Shown: piece after piece, positions 23,960-33,329 of the stretch
Numbering within the stretch: the stretch's first letter is position 1
Layout of the letters: the number at the start of each line of letters is the position of its first letter
NCBI GenBank assembly: GCA_001790205.1
Contig: MGBU01000036.1
Coordinates: forward strand, 1 to 35,017
DNA length: 35,017 nucleotides
Reading direction: 5' to 3'
Source: Candidatus Rokubacteria bacterium GWA2_73_35
GTDB lineage: Bacteria > Methylomirabilota > Methylomirabilia > Rokubacteriales > CSP1-6
The notes under the pieces: model-generated
The model's database searches: none
The model's input: only the letters and a program-made list of their open reading frames with translations
What the model was told of the DNA's origin: nothing
Translations under genes and position numbers: made by a program

Positions 23960-24586
23960 ATGGGACCCGCACGAAGGACCCCAGCGCTTCCGGGCGTCGC
24001 GCTCCTCGCGGCGGCTCTGGCCGCGATGCCCGCATGGGCCGAGCCGCCCGGCGACGCCGCGCGGGGCTCACGCGTGTTCGCGAGCAAGCAGTGCGCGAGT
24101 TGTCACCGGCCGAGCGGCCAGTCGGGCGTCGGGCCGGCGCTCGAGCGGCTGCGCCACCCCCAGGGCGCCTACGAGCTGGCGGGACGGCTGTGGAACCACG
24201 CGCCCGCGATGTTCACGGGCCTCACGCAGGAGCGACTCGAGTGGCCGCGGATCAACGCCGCCGAGATGGCGGACCTGATGGCCTACCTCGGGGCCGACCC
24301 GACGCGCGACCCCGCGCCGGATCTCGTGAAGGGCCGGCTGGCGCTGGTCGCCAAGGGCTGCCTCAAGTGCCACGCCTTCAGGGGCGAGGGCGGGCGCATC
24401 GGCCCCGACCTCGCCGAGGGCCGCGAGCGCTACGCGCCGCCGGCGACGTGGGCGGCCGCGGTGTGGCGCCACACGCCGCGCATGGCCGCCGTCGCGATCC
24501 AGCGCGAGGTGCTGTATCCGCGCTTCTCGGGGGACGAGATGGTCGACCTGCTCGGGTTCCTCCGGAGCGGCACGGGGACGCCGTGA
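23960..24586 (+). CDS. Dihaem cytochrome of two WNHxPxM domains
   Basis: 208 residues, signal peptide ending AWAEP, with CASCH (Cys45) and CLKCH (Cys134), 89 residues apart. Domain 1 has LWNHAPAM and domain 2 VWRHTPRM, both with Met as probable distal ligand. It is a half-length relative of the tetrahaem proteins at 13923 and 19073. The C-terminal YPRFSGDEMVDLLGFLRS closely matches the partial gene at the right edge (34913-35017). It heads the second cytochrome series, 19 bp before the next gene. Confidence 0.9.
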   Translation: MGPARRTPALPGVALLAAALAAMPAWAEPPGDAARGSRVFASKQCASCHRPSGQSGVGPALERLRHPQGAYELAGRLWNHAPAMFTGLTQERLEWPRINAAEMADLMAYLGADPTRDPAPDLVKGRLALVAKGCLKCHAFRGEGGRIGPDLAEGRERYAPPATWAAAVWRHTPRMAAVAIQREVLYPRFSGDEMVDLLGFLRSGTGTP

Positions 24587-24605
24587 GCGCCGCCGGGGCC
24601 GCACC

Positions 24606-24965
24606 GTGAGCCGGCGCTCCGCGCGCCTGGCACTCCTCACGCTCGCCGCGGGTCTCGGCCTCCTGCTGCTCGCCGACGGCGCGAGCGGCGCCGAGGTCAA
24701 GCTCCCGCCGGACTTCCCGATCAGGAAGTCGGAGTCGAGCCCCGGCCAGGTGACGTTCAGCCACGCCCGGCACGTGGCGAAGGTCGACACGTGCAGCGCC
24801 TGTCACATGCGCGACCTCAAGATGAAGCGCGACGCGTCGGGGCCGATGACGATGGCCGCGCTCGAAAAGGGCAAGCTCTGCGGCGCCTGCCACGACGGCA
24901 AGACCACGCTTCGCGGGACCAGGGTGTTCCCGCTCGACCAGTGCGACGCGTGCCACAAGGACTGA
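24606..24965 (+). CDS. Second trihaem c7-type cytochrome
   Basis: 119 residues with signal peptide, GTG start. CSACH, CGACH and CDACH and the segment SPGQVTFSHARH align with the protein at 23432-23794, showing a local duplication. Probably a soluble shuttle for the multihaem/Nap module that follows. Its last codons overlap the predicted start of the 13-haem gene. Confidence 0.92.
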   Translation: MSRRSARLALLTLAAGLGLLLLADGASGAEVKLPPDFPIRKSESSPGQVTFSHARHVAKVDTCSACHMRDLKMKRDASGPMTMAALEKGKLCGACHDGKTTLRGTRVFPLDQCDACHKD

Positions 24966-26338
24966 GCCGCGCGCTCGTCGCCGCGGCCGTCCTCGGCGCC
25001 GCGCTCGCCTCCGGCGCGGCCGAGGCGGCCGCGCAGGCCCCGACGACGGAGGACTGCCTGGCCTGCCACGCCGACCGCGACCTCAAGCGCGAGAAGCCCG
25101 CGCGCGGGCAGCCCGCCTCGCTCTTCGTGGACGGCACGGCGCTCGGGGCCTCCGCGCACGGCGCGCTCGAGTGCGTCGCCTGCCACAGGACGGCGACGGC
25201 CCCCCACGAGCGGCTCCCCCGGGTGCGCTGCGCCGACTGCCACGACAAGGTGGAGCCCGCGCTCGCCGAGGGCGCCCACGGGCGCCGTGGTGCGCAGGCG
25301 CGCGCGCCGGCGCCGACGTGCACCGCGTGCCACGGCACGCACGACGTCCGCCCGGTGGCGGCGTTCTCCATCGACACGTGCGCGACGTGCCACGCCGGCC
25401 AGGTCCGCCAGTACCGGGAGAGCATCCACGGCGCGTCGCGTCGGCGCGGGGACTCCGAGGCCGCGACCTGCCGGTCGTGCCACGGCGCGGCCCACGCGCT
25501 GCTCGCCAAGTCGGACCCGCGGGCGCCCACGTACCACCTGAACCTGCCCCGGACCTGCGCCGCGTGCCACGCCGACCCGGAGCTGGCGAAGCGCCACAAC
25601 ATCGCCGTCGGCGCCGTCTACCAGCTCTACATGGACTCGATCCACGGCCGCGCCGTCACCCGGAGCGGCCTGCTCGTCGCCGCGAACTGCTCGGACTGCC
25701 ACGGCGCCCACGACATCAAGCCGCACACCGCGCCGACCTCGCGGGTGTTCCGCGCGAACGTCCCGGGCACCTGCGGCGCGTGCCACGCGGGCGTCCTCAA
25801 GGACTACGCGCAGTCGATCCACGGACGCGAGGCGGCGCGGGGCAGCGCGCGCGCGCCCGTCTGCACCGACTGCCACTCGGCGCACCAGATCCGGCGCACC
25901 GAGGCCGCGCCCTGGCAGCTCGACGTCATCCGGGAGTGCGGCACGTGCCACGCGGAGTCGCTCCGGACCTACCGCGACACCTTCCACGGCAAGGTCACGA
26001 CGCTCGGGTTCGCCCGCGTCGCCAAGTGCGCCGACTGCCACGGCTCGCACACGATCCAGTCGACGTCGGACCCGCGCTCGGCGGTCGCGAGCGCCAACAT
26101 CGTCGCCACCTGCCGCCAGTGCCATCTCGCCGCCACGCCGAAGTTCACCCAGTTCCAGCCCCACGCCGACCCGACGAACCGGGCGCGGTTCCCCGGGCTC
26201 TACTACGTCTGGCTCTTCATGACCCTGCTCCTCGTGGGCACCTTCAGCTTCTTCGGCCTCCACACGCTGCTCTGGCTGCCTCGCTCGCTGGCCGATCGGC
26301 TGCGCCGGGGTCGCTCGCAGCCCGACCCGGAGCCATGA
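24950..26338 (+). CDS. 13-haem membrane-anchored cytochrome
   Basis: About 462 residues with 13 CXXCH motifs (first CLACH, last CRQCH). Four YRESIHG/YMDSIHG/YAQSIHG/YRDTFHG segments recur between haem motifs and provide likely distal His ligands, as in the nonahaem protein at 20248-21618. A C-terminal transmembrane helix (LYYVWLFMTLLLVGTFSFFGLHTLLWL) and a basic tail follow. No ATG begins the frame. GTG 24950, inside the preceding gene, gives a signal peptide, and CTG 24962 is an alternative. The ATGA overlap with the b561-like gene suggests the two form one membrane complex moving electrons from the quinone pool outward (inference). Confidence 0.88.
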   Translation: MPQGLSRALVAAAVLGAALASGAAEAAAQAPTTEDCLACHADRDLKREKPARGQPASLFVDGTALGASAHGALECVACHRTATAPHERLPRVRCADCHDKVEPALAEGAHGRRGAQARAPAPTCTACHGTHDVRPVAAFSIDTCATCHAGQVRQYRESIHGASRRRGDSEAATCRSCHGAAHALLAKSDPRAPTYHLNLPRTCAACHADPELAKRHNIAVGAVYQLYMDSIHGRAVTRSGLLVAANCSDCHGAHDIKPHTAPTSRVFRANVPGTCGACHAGVLKDYAQSIHGREAARGSARAPVCTDCHSAHQIRRTEAAPWQLDVIRECGTCHAESLRTYRDTFHGKVTTLGFARVAKCADCHGSHTIQSTSDPRSAVASANIVATCRQCHLAATPKFTQFQPHADPTNRARFPGLYYVWLFMTLLLVGTFSFFGLHTLLWLPRSLADRLRRGRSQPDPEP

Positions 26339-27147
26339 GCGACCGCTACTACTTCCGCTTCAACCTCTACCACCGGATCCTGCACGGGATGGTGATCGTG
26401 AGCTTCCTCGGGCTGGCCCTGACCGGCCTGCCCCTCAAGTACGCGCACACGGGCTGGGGCGCGGGGCTCTCGCGCGCGCTCGGTGGGCCGTTCACCACCG
26501 GCTACCTGCACCGCTTCTTCGCGATCATCACGTTCACGTACTTCAGCCTGCACCTCGGCTACGTCCTGCGTCTCGTGCTCCAGCGCCGGCCCGGGATCTT
26601 CTGGGGCCCGGGCTCGATGGTGCCGCAGCCCCACGACCTCGTGCAGTTCGTCCAGCACGTCCGCTACTTCGTCGGGCTCGGCCCGCGGCCGCGCTTCGGA
26701 CGCTGGGCGTACTGGGAGAAGTTCGACTACTGGGCGGTCTTCTGGGGCGTGTCCATCATCGGCGGGTCCGGGCTGCTCCTCTGGTTCCCGACGTTCTTCG
26801 CCCGCTTCCTGCCCGGCTGGGTCTTCAACGTGGCCATCGTCGTCCACAGCGACGAGGCCCTCCTCGCCGTGGGCTTCATCTTCACGATCCACTTCTTCAA
26901 CGGCCACCTCCGCCCCGAGAAGTTCCCGCTGGACCCCGTCATCTTCACCGGCCGCGTCTCCGCGGAGGACTGGCGCCACGAGCACCCCGAGGAGTACGAG
27001 CGGCTCGAGCGCGAGGGGCGCCTCGGCGAGGTCGCCGCCGATCCGCCGCCGCTCTGGATGCGGAACTTCTCGCGGGTCGTCGGATTCAGCTCGCTCGCGA
27101 TCGGGATCACCCTCATCTGGCTGATCATCTGGACGGCCCTCCGATGA
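26335..27147 (+). CDS. Cytochrome b561/FdhI-like membrane quinol-oxidising subunit
   Basis: 270 residues with about five transmembrane segments. FNLYHRILHGMVIVSFLGLALTGLPLKY and GYLHRFFAIITFTYFSLHLGY hold the His residues that ligate two haems b in the formate dehydrogenase gamma / cytochrome b561 family. HSDEALLAVGFIFTIHFFNGHLRPEKFPLD is also family-typical. It overlaps the 13-haem gene upstream and the NapC-like gene downstream (ATGA), so stoichiometric production is likely. It should pass electrons between membrane quinone and the multihaem partners. Confidence 0.9.
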   Translation: MSDRYYFRFNLYHRILHGMVIVSFLGLALTGLPLKYAHTGWGAGLSRALGGPFTTGYLHRFFAIITFTYFSLHLGYVLRLVLQRRPGIFWGPGSMVPQPHDLVQFVQHVRYFVGLGPRPRFGRWAYWEKFDYWAVFWGVSIIGGSGLLLWFPTFFARFLPGWVFNVAIVVHSDEALLAVGFIFTIHFFNGHLRPEKFPLDPVIFTGRVSAEDWRHEHPEEYERLEREGRLGEVAADPPPLWMRNFSRVVGFSSLAIGITLIWLIIWTALR

Positions 27148-28079
27148 GCCCGGGAGCGCCCGTGGACGACCCCACCGTCACGTCGCGGCGGCACCGCCGC
27201 GGCCTCGTGATCCTCGTCATCGTCGGCCTCGTCCTGGTCGTCGGCGTCGCGGGGGGCGCGGGGCTCTGGCAACTCAGCACGAGCCCGCTCCTCTGCAACT
27301 CGTGCCACATCATGAAGCCCTACGTGGAGGCCTGGCGGACGTCCAAGCACAACCAGGTGACCTGCGTGCAGTGCCACTACCCGCCCGGCTTTCGCGACAC
27401 GATCTGGGTCAAGTACCAGGCCCTCGCCCAGGTGGCGAAGTGGGCGACGCAGACGTACAGCTCCAAGCCCTTCGCCGAGATCGAGGACGCGAGCTGCCTC
27501 CGCTGCCACGAGCGGCGCCTGCTCCAGGGCAGGGTCACGTTCAAGCGCGGGATCATCTTCGACCACAAGCCGCACCTCGAGGAGGTCCGCCGCGGGCGCC
27601 AGCTCCGCTGCACGAGCTGCCACTCGCAGATCGTCGTCGGCACCCACATCGAGGTCACGCAGGAGACGTGCTTCCTCTGCCACTTCAAGGGCCTGAAGAC
27701 GGCCCGCGAGATCCGGCCGATCGGCGGCTGCACGGGGTGTCACCAGCCGCCCCGGGGCGACGTCAGGGTCGGCTCCCTGACCTTCAACCACGCCGACATC
27801 CTGCGCCGGCGCGTGGCGTGTGAGAGCTGCCACCTGAACGTCGTCCAGGGCGAGGGTGAGGCGCCGCGCGAGCGCTGTTTCACCTGCCACAACCAGCCCG
27901 AGAAGCTCCAGCGCTACCCCGACACGCCGTTCATCCACGACTTCCACGTGGCGGGGCGCAACATCGAGTGCCTCCGCTGCCACACGGCCATCCAGCACAA
28001 GCTCCCGCCGATGATCGGCGTGCCGAGCGCCGCGGCGCCCGGCGACCCGGCGCTGGCGGCGGCGAGGGCGGCGCGATGA
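27144..28079 (+). CDS. NapC/NirT-like nonahaem cytochrome
   Basis: 311 residues. An N-terminal membrane anchor ([23 protein letters not shown]) is followed by nine CXXCH motifs: CNSCH, CVQCH, CLRCH, CTSCH, CFLCH, CTGCH, CESCH, CFTCH and CLRCH. The first, [24 protein letters not shown], with CVQCHYPP next, is the NapC/NirT/NrfH signature. NapC and NrfH normally have four haems, so this is an extended relative. Probable role: quinol dehydrogenase feeding electrons to NapAB. Overlaps both neighbours by 4 bp. Confidence 0.9.
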   Translation: MSPGAPVDDPTVTSRRHRRGLVILVIVGLVLVVGVAGGAGLWQLSTSPLLCNSCHIMKPYVEAWRTSKHNQVTCVQCHYPPGFRDTIWVKYQALAQVAKWATQTYSSKPFAEIEDASCLRCHERRLLQGRVTFKRGIIFDHKPHLEEVRRGRQLRCTSCHSQIVVGTHIEVTQETCFLCHFKGLKTAREIRPIGGCTGCHQPPRGDVRVGSLTFNHADILRRRVACESCHLNVVQGEGEAPRERCFTCHNQPEKLQRYPDTPFIHDFHVAGRNIECLRCHTAIQHKLPPMIGVPSAAAPGDPALAAARAAR

Positions 28080-29428
28080 GCCGGGCCGCGCTCGCGGGAG
28101 CGCTGCTCGCGCTCGCGCTCGCCGCCGGCCTGGCCGGCGCCCAGGAGCGTCCCCCCGCCGCGCCGCCGCCAGCACCCATGCACCCCGGCCTCCGCCCGCT
28201 GCCCCCCGAGACGCCGGCCACGCCGCAGCGCCGCGGCGAGCTGGACTGCGCCGCGTGCCACGTGAGCAAGCACCAGGGCGTCGTCCGCATGTACCTCGGG
28301 ATGGGCGGGCACGGCACCCCGATGATCCCGAGCCACATGTTCCAGGTCCGGGTCGAGTGCGTGGCCTGCCACATCGCGCCGAAGGAAGCCGAGGAGCTTC
28401 GGAAGGGCCTCGTCGGGCAGACGTTCAGGCCGAGCGAGCAGGCGTGCCTCGGCTGCCACGGCGAGCGCTACCGCGGGATGCTCCGGCAGTGGACCGACAC
28501 GCTCGAGCGGATGTCGGCGGTGCTCGCGCCGAAGCTCGAGGCCGCGCGCGACGTCCTCCGGGCCGCCGACCCCCGGAACCCGAAGCTCGAGCGCGCCAGG
28601 AAGCTCGTGGACGACGCCGAGTTCAACGCCCGCTTCGTCACGTTCGCCAAGGGCGTGCACAACGTCTTCTACGCCGCCGACCTGCTCAAGCTCGCCAACG
28701 CCTGGCTCGACGAGGCCGTCGGGCTGCTCGGCCGGCCGCCCATCAAGAGCGACGACCAGCTCGTGCGCGGCGGGTACTGCGCGACGCTCTGCCACCAGGC
28801 GGCCGGCGTGAAGCAGACCGAGACGGTGACGTTCCGGAAGCAGAAGGTGCCGCACGTCCGGCACGTCAGCGAGTTCGGCGCGACCTGCACCTCCTGCCAC
28901 TCGGCGGAGACGCACAAGGCGGTGACCGCGACGCCGGCGACGTGCACCGCGTGCCACCACAGCCCGCAGAACGAGCGGTGCGAGAGCTGCCACCGCGAGC
29001 AGAGCGCCTTCTACCGCGGCAAGACGGCGACGGCGCTCGCGACGCTCACGCCGAACCTCATGGCCGAGACCGTCGCGTGCACGAGCTGCCACGACCGCTC
29101 GCGGAAGCCCTCACGCGCGGCGCTCGCCGAGGCCTGCCTCGGCTGCCACGAGCCGCAGTACACTCTGATCCTGCCCGAGTGGACCGCCGGGTTCGGCGAC
29201 GAGGTGCGCCGGACGGCGGCGGCCGTCGGGAAGGCGGAGGCCGCGCTCGCGCGCGTCCGCCGGGCCGGGCGCAAGAACCCCGAGGCCGAGGCCCTGCTCG
29301 CGCGCGCGCGCGAAGCGCTGGCGCTCGTGCGCAAGGGCGGCGCCGCCCACAACCCGCTCGCCGCCGACGCGCTGCTCTCCGCGGCGCGAGAGGCCGCGGC
29401 GCAGGCGGCCGCGGGCGTTCGTCAGTGA
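28076..29428 (+). CDS. Nonahaem cytochrome with one CX3CH site and helical inserts
   Basis: 450 residues, signal peptide to about residue 22. Eight CXXCH motifs plus one CX3CH ([11 protein letters not shown] 28778-28795). A helical stretch between the third and fourth haem sites (WTDTLERM to EAVGLLG) includes [18 protein letters not shown], a pattern also found in NrfA-like and NapM-like cytochromes. The C-terminal ~80 residues are Ala/Arg/Glu-rich helix. No membrane anchor beyond the signal peptide. Directly upstream of napA (14 bp), it is the likely immediate electron donor of NapAB, but no catalytic role can be excluded. Confidence 0.87.
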   Translation: MSRAALAGALLALALAAGLAGAQERPPAAPPPAPMHPGLRPLPPETPATPQRRGELDCAACHVSKHQGVVRMYLGMGGHGTPMIPSHMFQVRVECVACHIAPKEAEELRKGLVGQTFRPSEQACLGCHGERYRGMLRQWTDTLERMSAVLAPKLEAARDVLRAADPRNPKLERARKLVDDAEFNARFVTFAKGVHNVFYAADLLKLANAWLDEAVGLLGRPPIKSDDQLVRGGYCATLCHQAAGVKQTETVTFRKQKVPHVRHVSEFGATCTSCHSAETHKAVTATPATCTACHHSPQNERCESCHREQSAFYRGKTATALATLTPNLMAETVACTSCHDRSRKPSRAALAEACLGCHEPQYTLILPEWTAGFGDEVRRTAAAVGKAEAALARVRRAGRKNPEAEALLARAREALALVRKGGAAHNPLAADALLSAAREAAAQAAAGVRQ

Positions 29429-29442
29429 AGGAGGGTCGAGCG

Positions 29443-31797
29443 ATGAAGATCCATCGCCGGGAGTTCATCAGGGCGACCGTCACCGCCGGCGTCGCGTCCG
29501 CGGTCGGCGCGGACCTCCTCGTCCCGCCCGAGGCCCAGGCCGAGCCGCCGGTCGATCGCTGGCAGAAGGCCCCGTGCCGCTTCTGCGGCACGGGCTGCGG
29601 CGTGCTGGTCGGCGTGCGCCGGGGACGGGTCGTCGCGGTGCGCGGCGACGCGGAGAACGCCGTGAACCGGGGGCTCCTCTGCGTCAAGGGCTACAGCCTG
29701 CCGAAGATCCTCTACGGAAGCGACCGGCTCACCACACCGCTGCTCAGGAAAGGCGAGCGGTTCGTGCCGATCACCTGGGACGCCGCGCTCGACCTCGCCG
29801 CACGCAAGATCAAGGACGCGATCCGTGCGCACGGCCCCGAGTCCGTGGCCGCCTACTTCTCGGGCCAGTCCACGATCTTCGAGGGCTACGCGATCAACAA
29901 GCTGCTGAAGGGCGGGCTCGGCACGAACAACCTCGAGGGCAATCCCCGCCTCTGCATGGCCTCGGCCGTCGCCGGCTTCTACTCGACCTTCGGCATGGAC
30001 GAGCCGATGGGCTGCTACGACGACCTCGACCTGGCCGACGTGGTCTTCGCCTGGGGCTCGAACGTCGCGGAGATGCATCCGGTCCTGTACTCGCGCATCA
30101 CGGCGCGCAAGCTCCAGGACCCGCGCGTCGTGCTCGTGAGCCTGCAGACCTTCACGAACCGCACCTCGGACGAGCCGGCTGACCTCGCGGTGGTCTTCAA
30201 GCCGCACTCGGACTTGGCGCTCGCCAACGCGATGGCCCACGTCCTCGTCAAGGAGGGCCTGGTCGACCGCGAGTTCGTCACCCGGCATACCGTCGCCAAG
30301 CGGGGGCTCGAGCAGATCGGCTTCGGCCTCCGGGACACCGACGAGTACGGCGGCCGGCCGCCGAGCTGGGCGACCTACAAGCCCTTCGCGGACCGCGGGA
30401 CGACGATCGGCTTCGACGAATACGTGAAGTTCCTCGAGCCGTACACGCCCGAGCACGCCGAGCGGGTCTCGGGCGTACCCGCCGACCAGATCAGGCGGAT
30501 GGCGCGCCTCTACGGCGACCCCGGGCGCAAGGTCGTGTCCCTCTGGACGATGGGCTTCAACCAGCACACGCGGGGGACCTGGATCAACAACCTCGTCTAC
30601 AACCTCCACCTGCTCACCGGGAAGATCTCGGCGCCGGGCAACGGCCCGCTGTCGCTCACCGGCCAGCCCTCGGCCTGCGGCACCACGCGCGAGACGGGCG
30701 CGCTCTCGCACCTCCTGCCCGCCGGCCACTTCGTCGCCAACCCGGAGCACCGGAAGAAGGCCGCGGAGATCTGGAAGGTGCCGTTCGAGCGGATCTCGCC
30801 CCGCCCCGGCTACCACACGATGGAGATGTTCCGCGCCCTCGACCGCGGCGACATCCGGGTCATCTGGATCAACACGACGAATCCCTTCCAGACGCTCCCG
30901 CACGTCAGCCGCTACCGTGCGGGCGCGCGTCGTGGCGGCGAGCGCTTCGTGATCGTCTCGGAGGTCTATCCGAGCGAGACCTCGCGCCTGGCGGACCTCG
31001 TCCTGCCCTCGGCGATGTGGGTCGAGAAGGAGGGGATGTTCGGCAACACCGAGCGGCGGACCCAGCACTGGGCGAAGATGGTCGACCCGCCCGGCCAGGC
31101 CCGCGACGACCTCTGGCAGATCGTCGAGCTGGCCAGGCGGCTCGGCCTCGGCAGCCTGTTCGAGTACGGCGGGGAGCCACTGCGCAAGGCCCTGTTCGAG
31201 GAGTACCGCCAGTGGGGCCTCGGCAAGGGCAAGGACCTCGCGCCCTACGAGGTCTACACGAAGGTGCGCGGCGGGCTCCGCTGGCCCGTCGTCGACAACC
31301 GGGAGACGCGCTGGCGCTACCGCGAGGGCTTCGATCCGTACGTCAAGAAGGGCGAGGGCGTGCGCTTCTACGGCAACCCCGACGGCCGCGCGGTGATCTG
31401 GGCTCGCCCGTGGGAGCCGCCGGCGGAGGCGCCGGACCCGGAGTACCCGTTCTGGCTCACGACCGGCCGGGTGCTCGAGCACTGGCACACGGGCACGATC
31501 ACGCGGCGGGTCCCGGAGCTGCACCGCGCCGTGCCCGCGGCGCCCGTCTGGCTCAACCCCGAGGACGCCCGGGCCCTCGGCCTGACCGACGGCGCCCGCG
31601 TGCGGGTGGCCTCGCGGCGCGGCGAGGTGGTGGCCCGCGCGCAGGTCGGCGGGCGGAACACGCCGCCGCGCGGGACGGTGTTCGTCCCCTTCTTCGACGA
31701 GAGCGCGCTGATCAACCTGGCCACCCTCGACGCCTACGACCCGATCTCCAAGCAGCCCGACTTCAAGAAGTGCGCCGTGCGCGTGGCGAAGGCGTGA
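29443..31797 (+). CDS. napA: Periplasmic nitrate reductase catalytic subunit NapA
   Basis: 784 residues. A twin-arginine signal ([13 protein letters not shown]) exports the folded protein. The 4Fe-4S site is CRFCGTGCG (Cys45, 48, 52) plus Cys80. Molybdenum is expected on Cys171 in [11 protein letters not shown]; it is Cys, not Sec. Diagnostic NapA blocks are [24 protein letters not shown] and the C-terminal [14 protein letters not shown]. It reduces nitrate to nitrite with a bis-MGD cofactor. It is a full-length, ordinary NapA; GAAGGAGGG precedes the ATG. napB follows after 16 bp. No napD chaperone gene is visible. Confidence 0.95.
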   Translation: MKIHRREFIRATVTAGVASAVGADLLVPPEAQAEPPVDRWQKAPCRFCGTGCGVLVGVRRGRVVAVRGDAENAVNRGLLCVKGYSLPKILYGSDRLTTPLLRKGERFVPITWDAALDLAARKIKDAIRAHGPESVAAYFSGQSTIFEGYAINKLLKGGLGTNNLEGNPRLCMASAVAGFYSTFGMDEPMGCYDDLDLADVVFAWGSNVAEMHPVLYSRITARKLQDPRVVLVSLQTFTNRTSDEPADLAVVFKPHSDLALANAMAHVLVKEGLVDREFVTRHTVAKRGLEQIGFGLRDTDEYGGRPPSWATYKPFADRGTTIGFDEYVKFLEPYTPEHAERVSGVPADQIRRMARLYGDPGRKVVSLWTMGFNQHTRGTWINNLVYNLHLLTGKISAPGNGPLSLTGQPSACGTTRETGALSHLLPAGHFVANPEHRKKAAEIWKVPFERISPRPGYHTMEMFRALDRGDIRVIWINTTNPFQTLPHVSRYRAGARRGGERFVIVSEVYPSETSRLADLVLPSAMWVEKEGMFGNTERRTQHWAKMVDPPGQARDDLWQIVELARRLGLGSLFEYGGEPLRKALFEEYRQWGLGKGKDLAPYEVYTKVRGGLRWPVVDNRETRWRYREGFDPYVKKGEGVRFYGNPDGRAVIWARPWEPPAEAPDPEYPFWLTTGRVLEHWHTGTITRRVPELHRAVPAAPVWLNPEDARALGLTDGARVRVASRRGEVVARAQVGGRNTPPRGTVFVPFFDESALINLATLDAYDPISKQPDFKKCAVRVAKA

Positions 31798-31813
31798 GAG
31801 GGAGGGCACGACC

Positions 31814-32131
31814 ATGAGGCACGCAAGCTGGAACACCGGGGTCGTGGCGGGCACGGCGCTCGCGCTCGTCGTCGGGCTCTTCACGGGCATCGCCCAGGGA
31901 CAGGCGCAGACCGGCCCGAGCAAGCGGCTGCCCCGGGCCTACGCGGGCGCGCCGCCGCTCGTGCCGCACGAGGTCGAGGCCCGCAAGGGGCTCTGCCAGG
32001 AGTGCCACGCGACCGGCGCCGACGGGGCGCCGATCACGCCCCATCCCGAGCGCGCGGCGTCCTGCGTCCAGTGTCACGTGGAGCAGGACCTCGCCGTCAA
32101 ACCGTTCGTGCCGTCGACGTGGCGCCGCTGA
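31814..32131 (+). CDS. napB: Dihaem NapB subunit
   Basis: 105 residues, signal peptide (to about residue 32), then RLPRAYAGAPPLVPHEVE, CQECH, APITPHPERAASCVQCHVEQ, all diagnostic of NapB. It is shorter than most NapB proteins but keeps both haems and the His ligands. It receives electrons from the upstream multihaem proteins and passes them to NapA. Its 3' end overlaps the 3' end of the opposing nrfD-like gene by 35 bp. Confidence 0.93.
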   Translation: MRHASWNTGVVAGTALALVVGLFTGIAQGQAQTGPSKRLPRAYAGAPPLVPHEVEARKGLCQECHATGADGAPITPHPERAASCVQCHVEQDLAVKPFVPSTWRR

Positions 32132-33329
32132 GCGCCTTCCCCCGGGGCCCCTCCGTCGGCAGGAGCTTGAGCAGCACGTAGAGGACCACGAACGGCAGCG
32201 CCAGCAGGACGAGCGCGGCGAGGAGCCCCTCGATCCCCATGACCTCCATCTTGTAGGTCGTCAGCCCCCGGAAGCTCTTCGAGAAGAGCTGGCCGCCGAT
32301 CACGACGTTCCAGCGGGTGGCGAAGATGCCGATCTGGATCAGGATCACCGCGGTGAAGTAGAGGAGCTTGCGCAGCTCGGCGCCGAAGCCGCACGCTTTC
32401 GCGAGCACCAGGATGCCGAGGGGGATGAACATCCCCAGCAGGATCTGGACCACCCACAGGCTCATGAAGAGCTTGTGGGTGATGAGGCTGCCCAGGATCT
32501 TGACGGACTCCTCGCTCTGGTACAGGCGGTGGACGAAGTCGAGCGCCTCGAGCGAGAAGTCCACGATGACCGCGTAGAAGAGGTACGAGGTGATCCGGTC
32601 CAGGCACGGCATGTCGATCGGCTCGCCCCGCACCCCCGCCCGCACCATGTAGATCAGGATGACGAGCGCGATCCCGGACACAATCGCCGACATGAGGAAG
32701 ACGATCGGCATCAGCACGCTGCCCCACCAGGGGTTCGCCTTCACGGAGCCGAAGATGAAACCGACGTAGCCGTGGAGGAGGAAGGCGGACGGGATGCCGA
32801 TGATCGTGATGACCTGGGTCGCCTTCCGGTCGAACGCGAGCGACGCCTCGCTCGTGTCCTTCGAGTACAGCGACAGGACGCGGTAGACCCAGTTGAGCGG
32901 GAAGCGCGAGGTCTGGGCCAGCTCGATGAGGTCGCGGCGGTACTCGAACCAGATCTCCAGCAGGAGGACCCCCATGAGGTACCAGGCGTACACGAAGCCG
33001 AACATCGCCATCGCGGAGGTCGGGTTCGGGGTCAGGAGGATCTCGTAGAACCGTTGCGGCTGGCTCAAGTGCAGGAGCAGGGGCAGGGGCGCGATCAGCA
33101 GGAAGGCGAGCGCGGTCAGCAGGGACAGCCGGTACGTCGGCTGGACCTCCTTGATCCTGAACACCTTCACCAGCGAGGCGAGGATGAACGCGCCCGCCAC
33201 CAGACCCGTGACGTACGGGTAGACCACGATCAGGATCGACCAGTGGACCTCGATCTCGTTGGGGTAGATGAATCCCGTGACCTGCCCGAGCAGCTCGGCC
33301 AGGCCGTCCGCGCCCTTCGTGAGGCTCAT
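32097..33329 (-). CDS. NrfD/PsrC-family membrane subunit
   Basis: 410 residues with about ten hydrophobic segments, beginning after an N-terminal stretch (GFIYPNEIEVHWSILIVVYPYVTGLVAGAFILASL) typical of NrfD-type quinone-interacting proteins. No haem motif. In this family the subunit binds quinol without haem and passes electrons to a ferredoxin-like partner, which is the gene immediately upstream (ATGA overlap). The tail runs 35 bp into napB on the opposite strand. Confidence 0.9.
   Translation of the reverse strand: MSLTKGADGLAELLGQVTGFIYPNEIEVHWSILIVVYPYVTGLVAGAFILASLVKVFRIKEVQPTYRLSLLTALAFLLIAPLPLLLHLSQPQRFYEILLTPNPTSAMAMFGFVYAWYLMGVLLLEIWFEYRRDLIELAQTSRFPLNWVYRVLSLYSKDTSEASLAFDRKATQVITIIGIPSAFLLHGYVGFIFGSVKANPWWGSVLMPIVFLMSAIVSGIALVILIYMVRAGVRGEPIDMPCLDRITSYLFYAVIVDFSLEALDFVHRLYQSEESVKILGSLITHKLFMSLWVVQILLGMFIPLGILVLAKACGFGAELRKLLYFTAVILIQIGIFATRWNVVIGGQLFSKSFRGLTTYKMEVMGIEGLLAALVLLALPFVVLYVLLKLLPTEGPRGKALSGATSTARTV

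Noticed and set aside
24963-24965. Second possible UGA read-through at the end of the trihaem gene
   Set aside because: The stop follows the complete final CXXCH as in its paralogue, and the downstream gene is in another frame.
29443-31797. Formate dehydrogenase alpha subunit, possibly with Sec
   Set aside because: The metal ligand is Cys171 in RLCMAS, and NapA-specific blocks run through to the C-terminus; no in-frame UGA is present.
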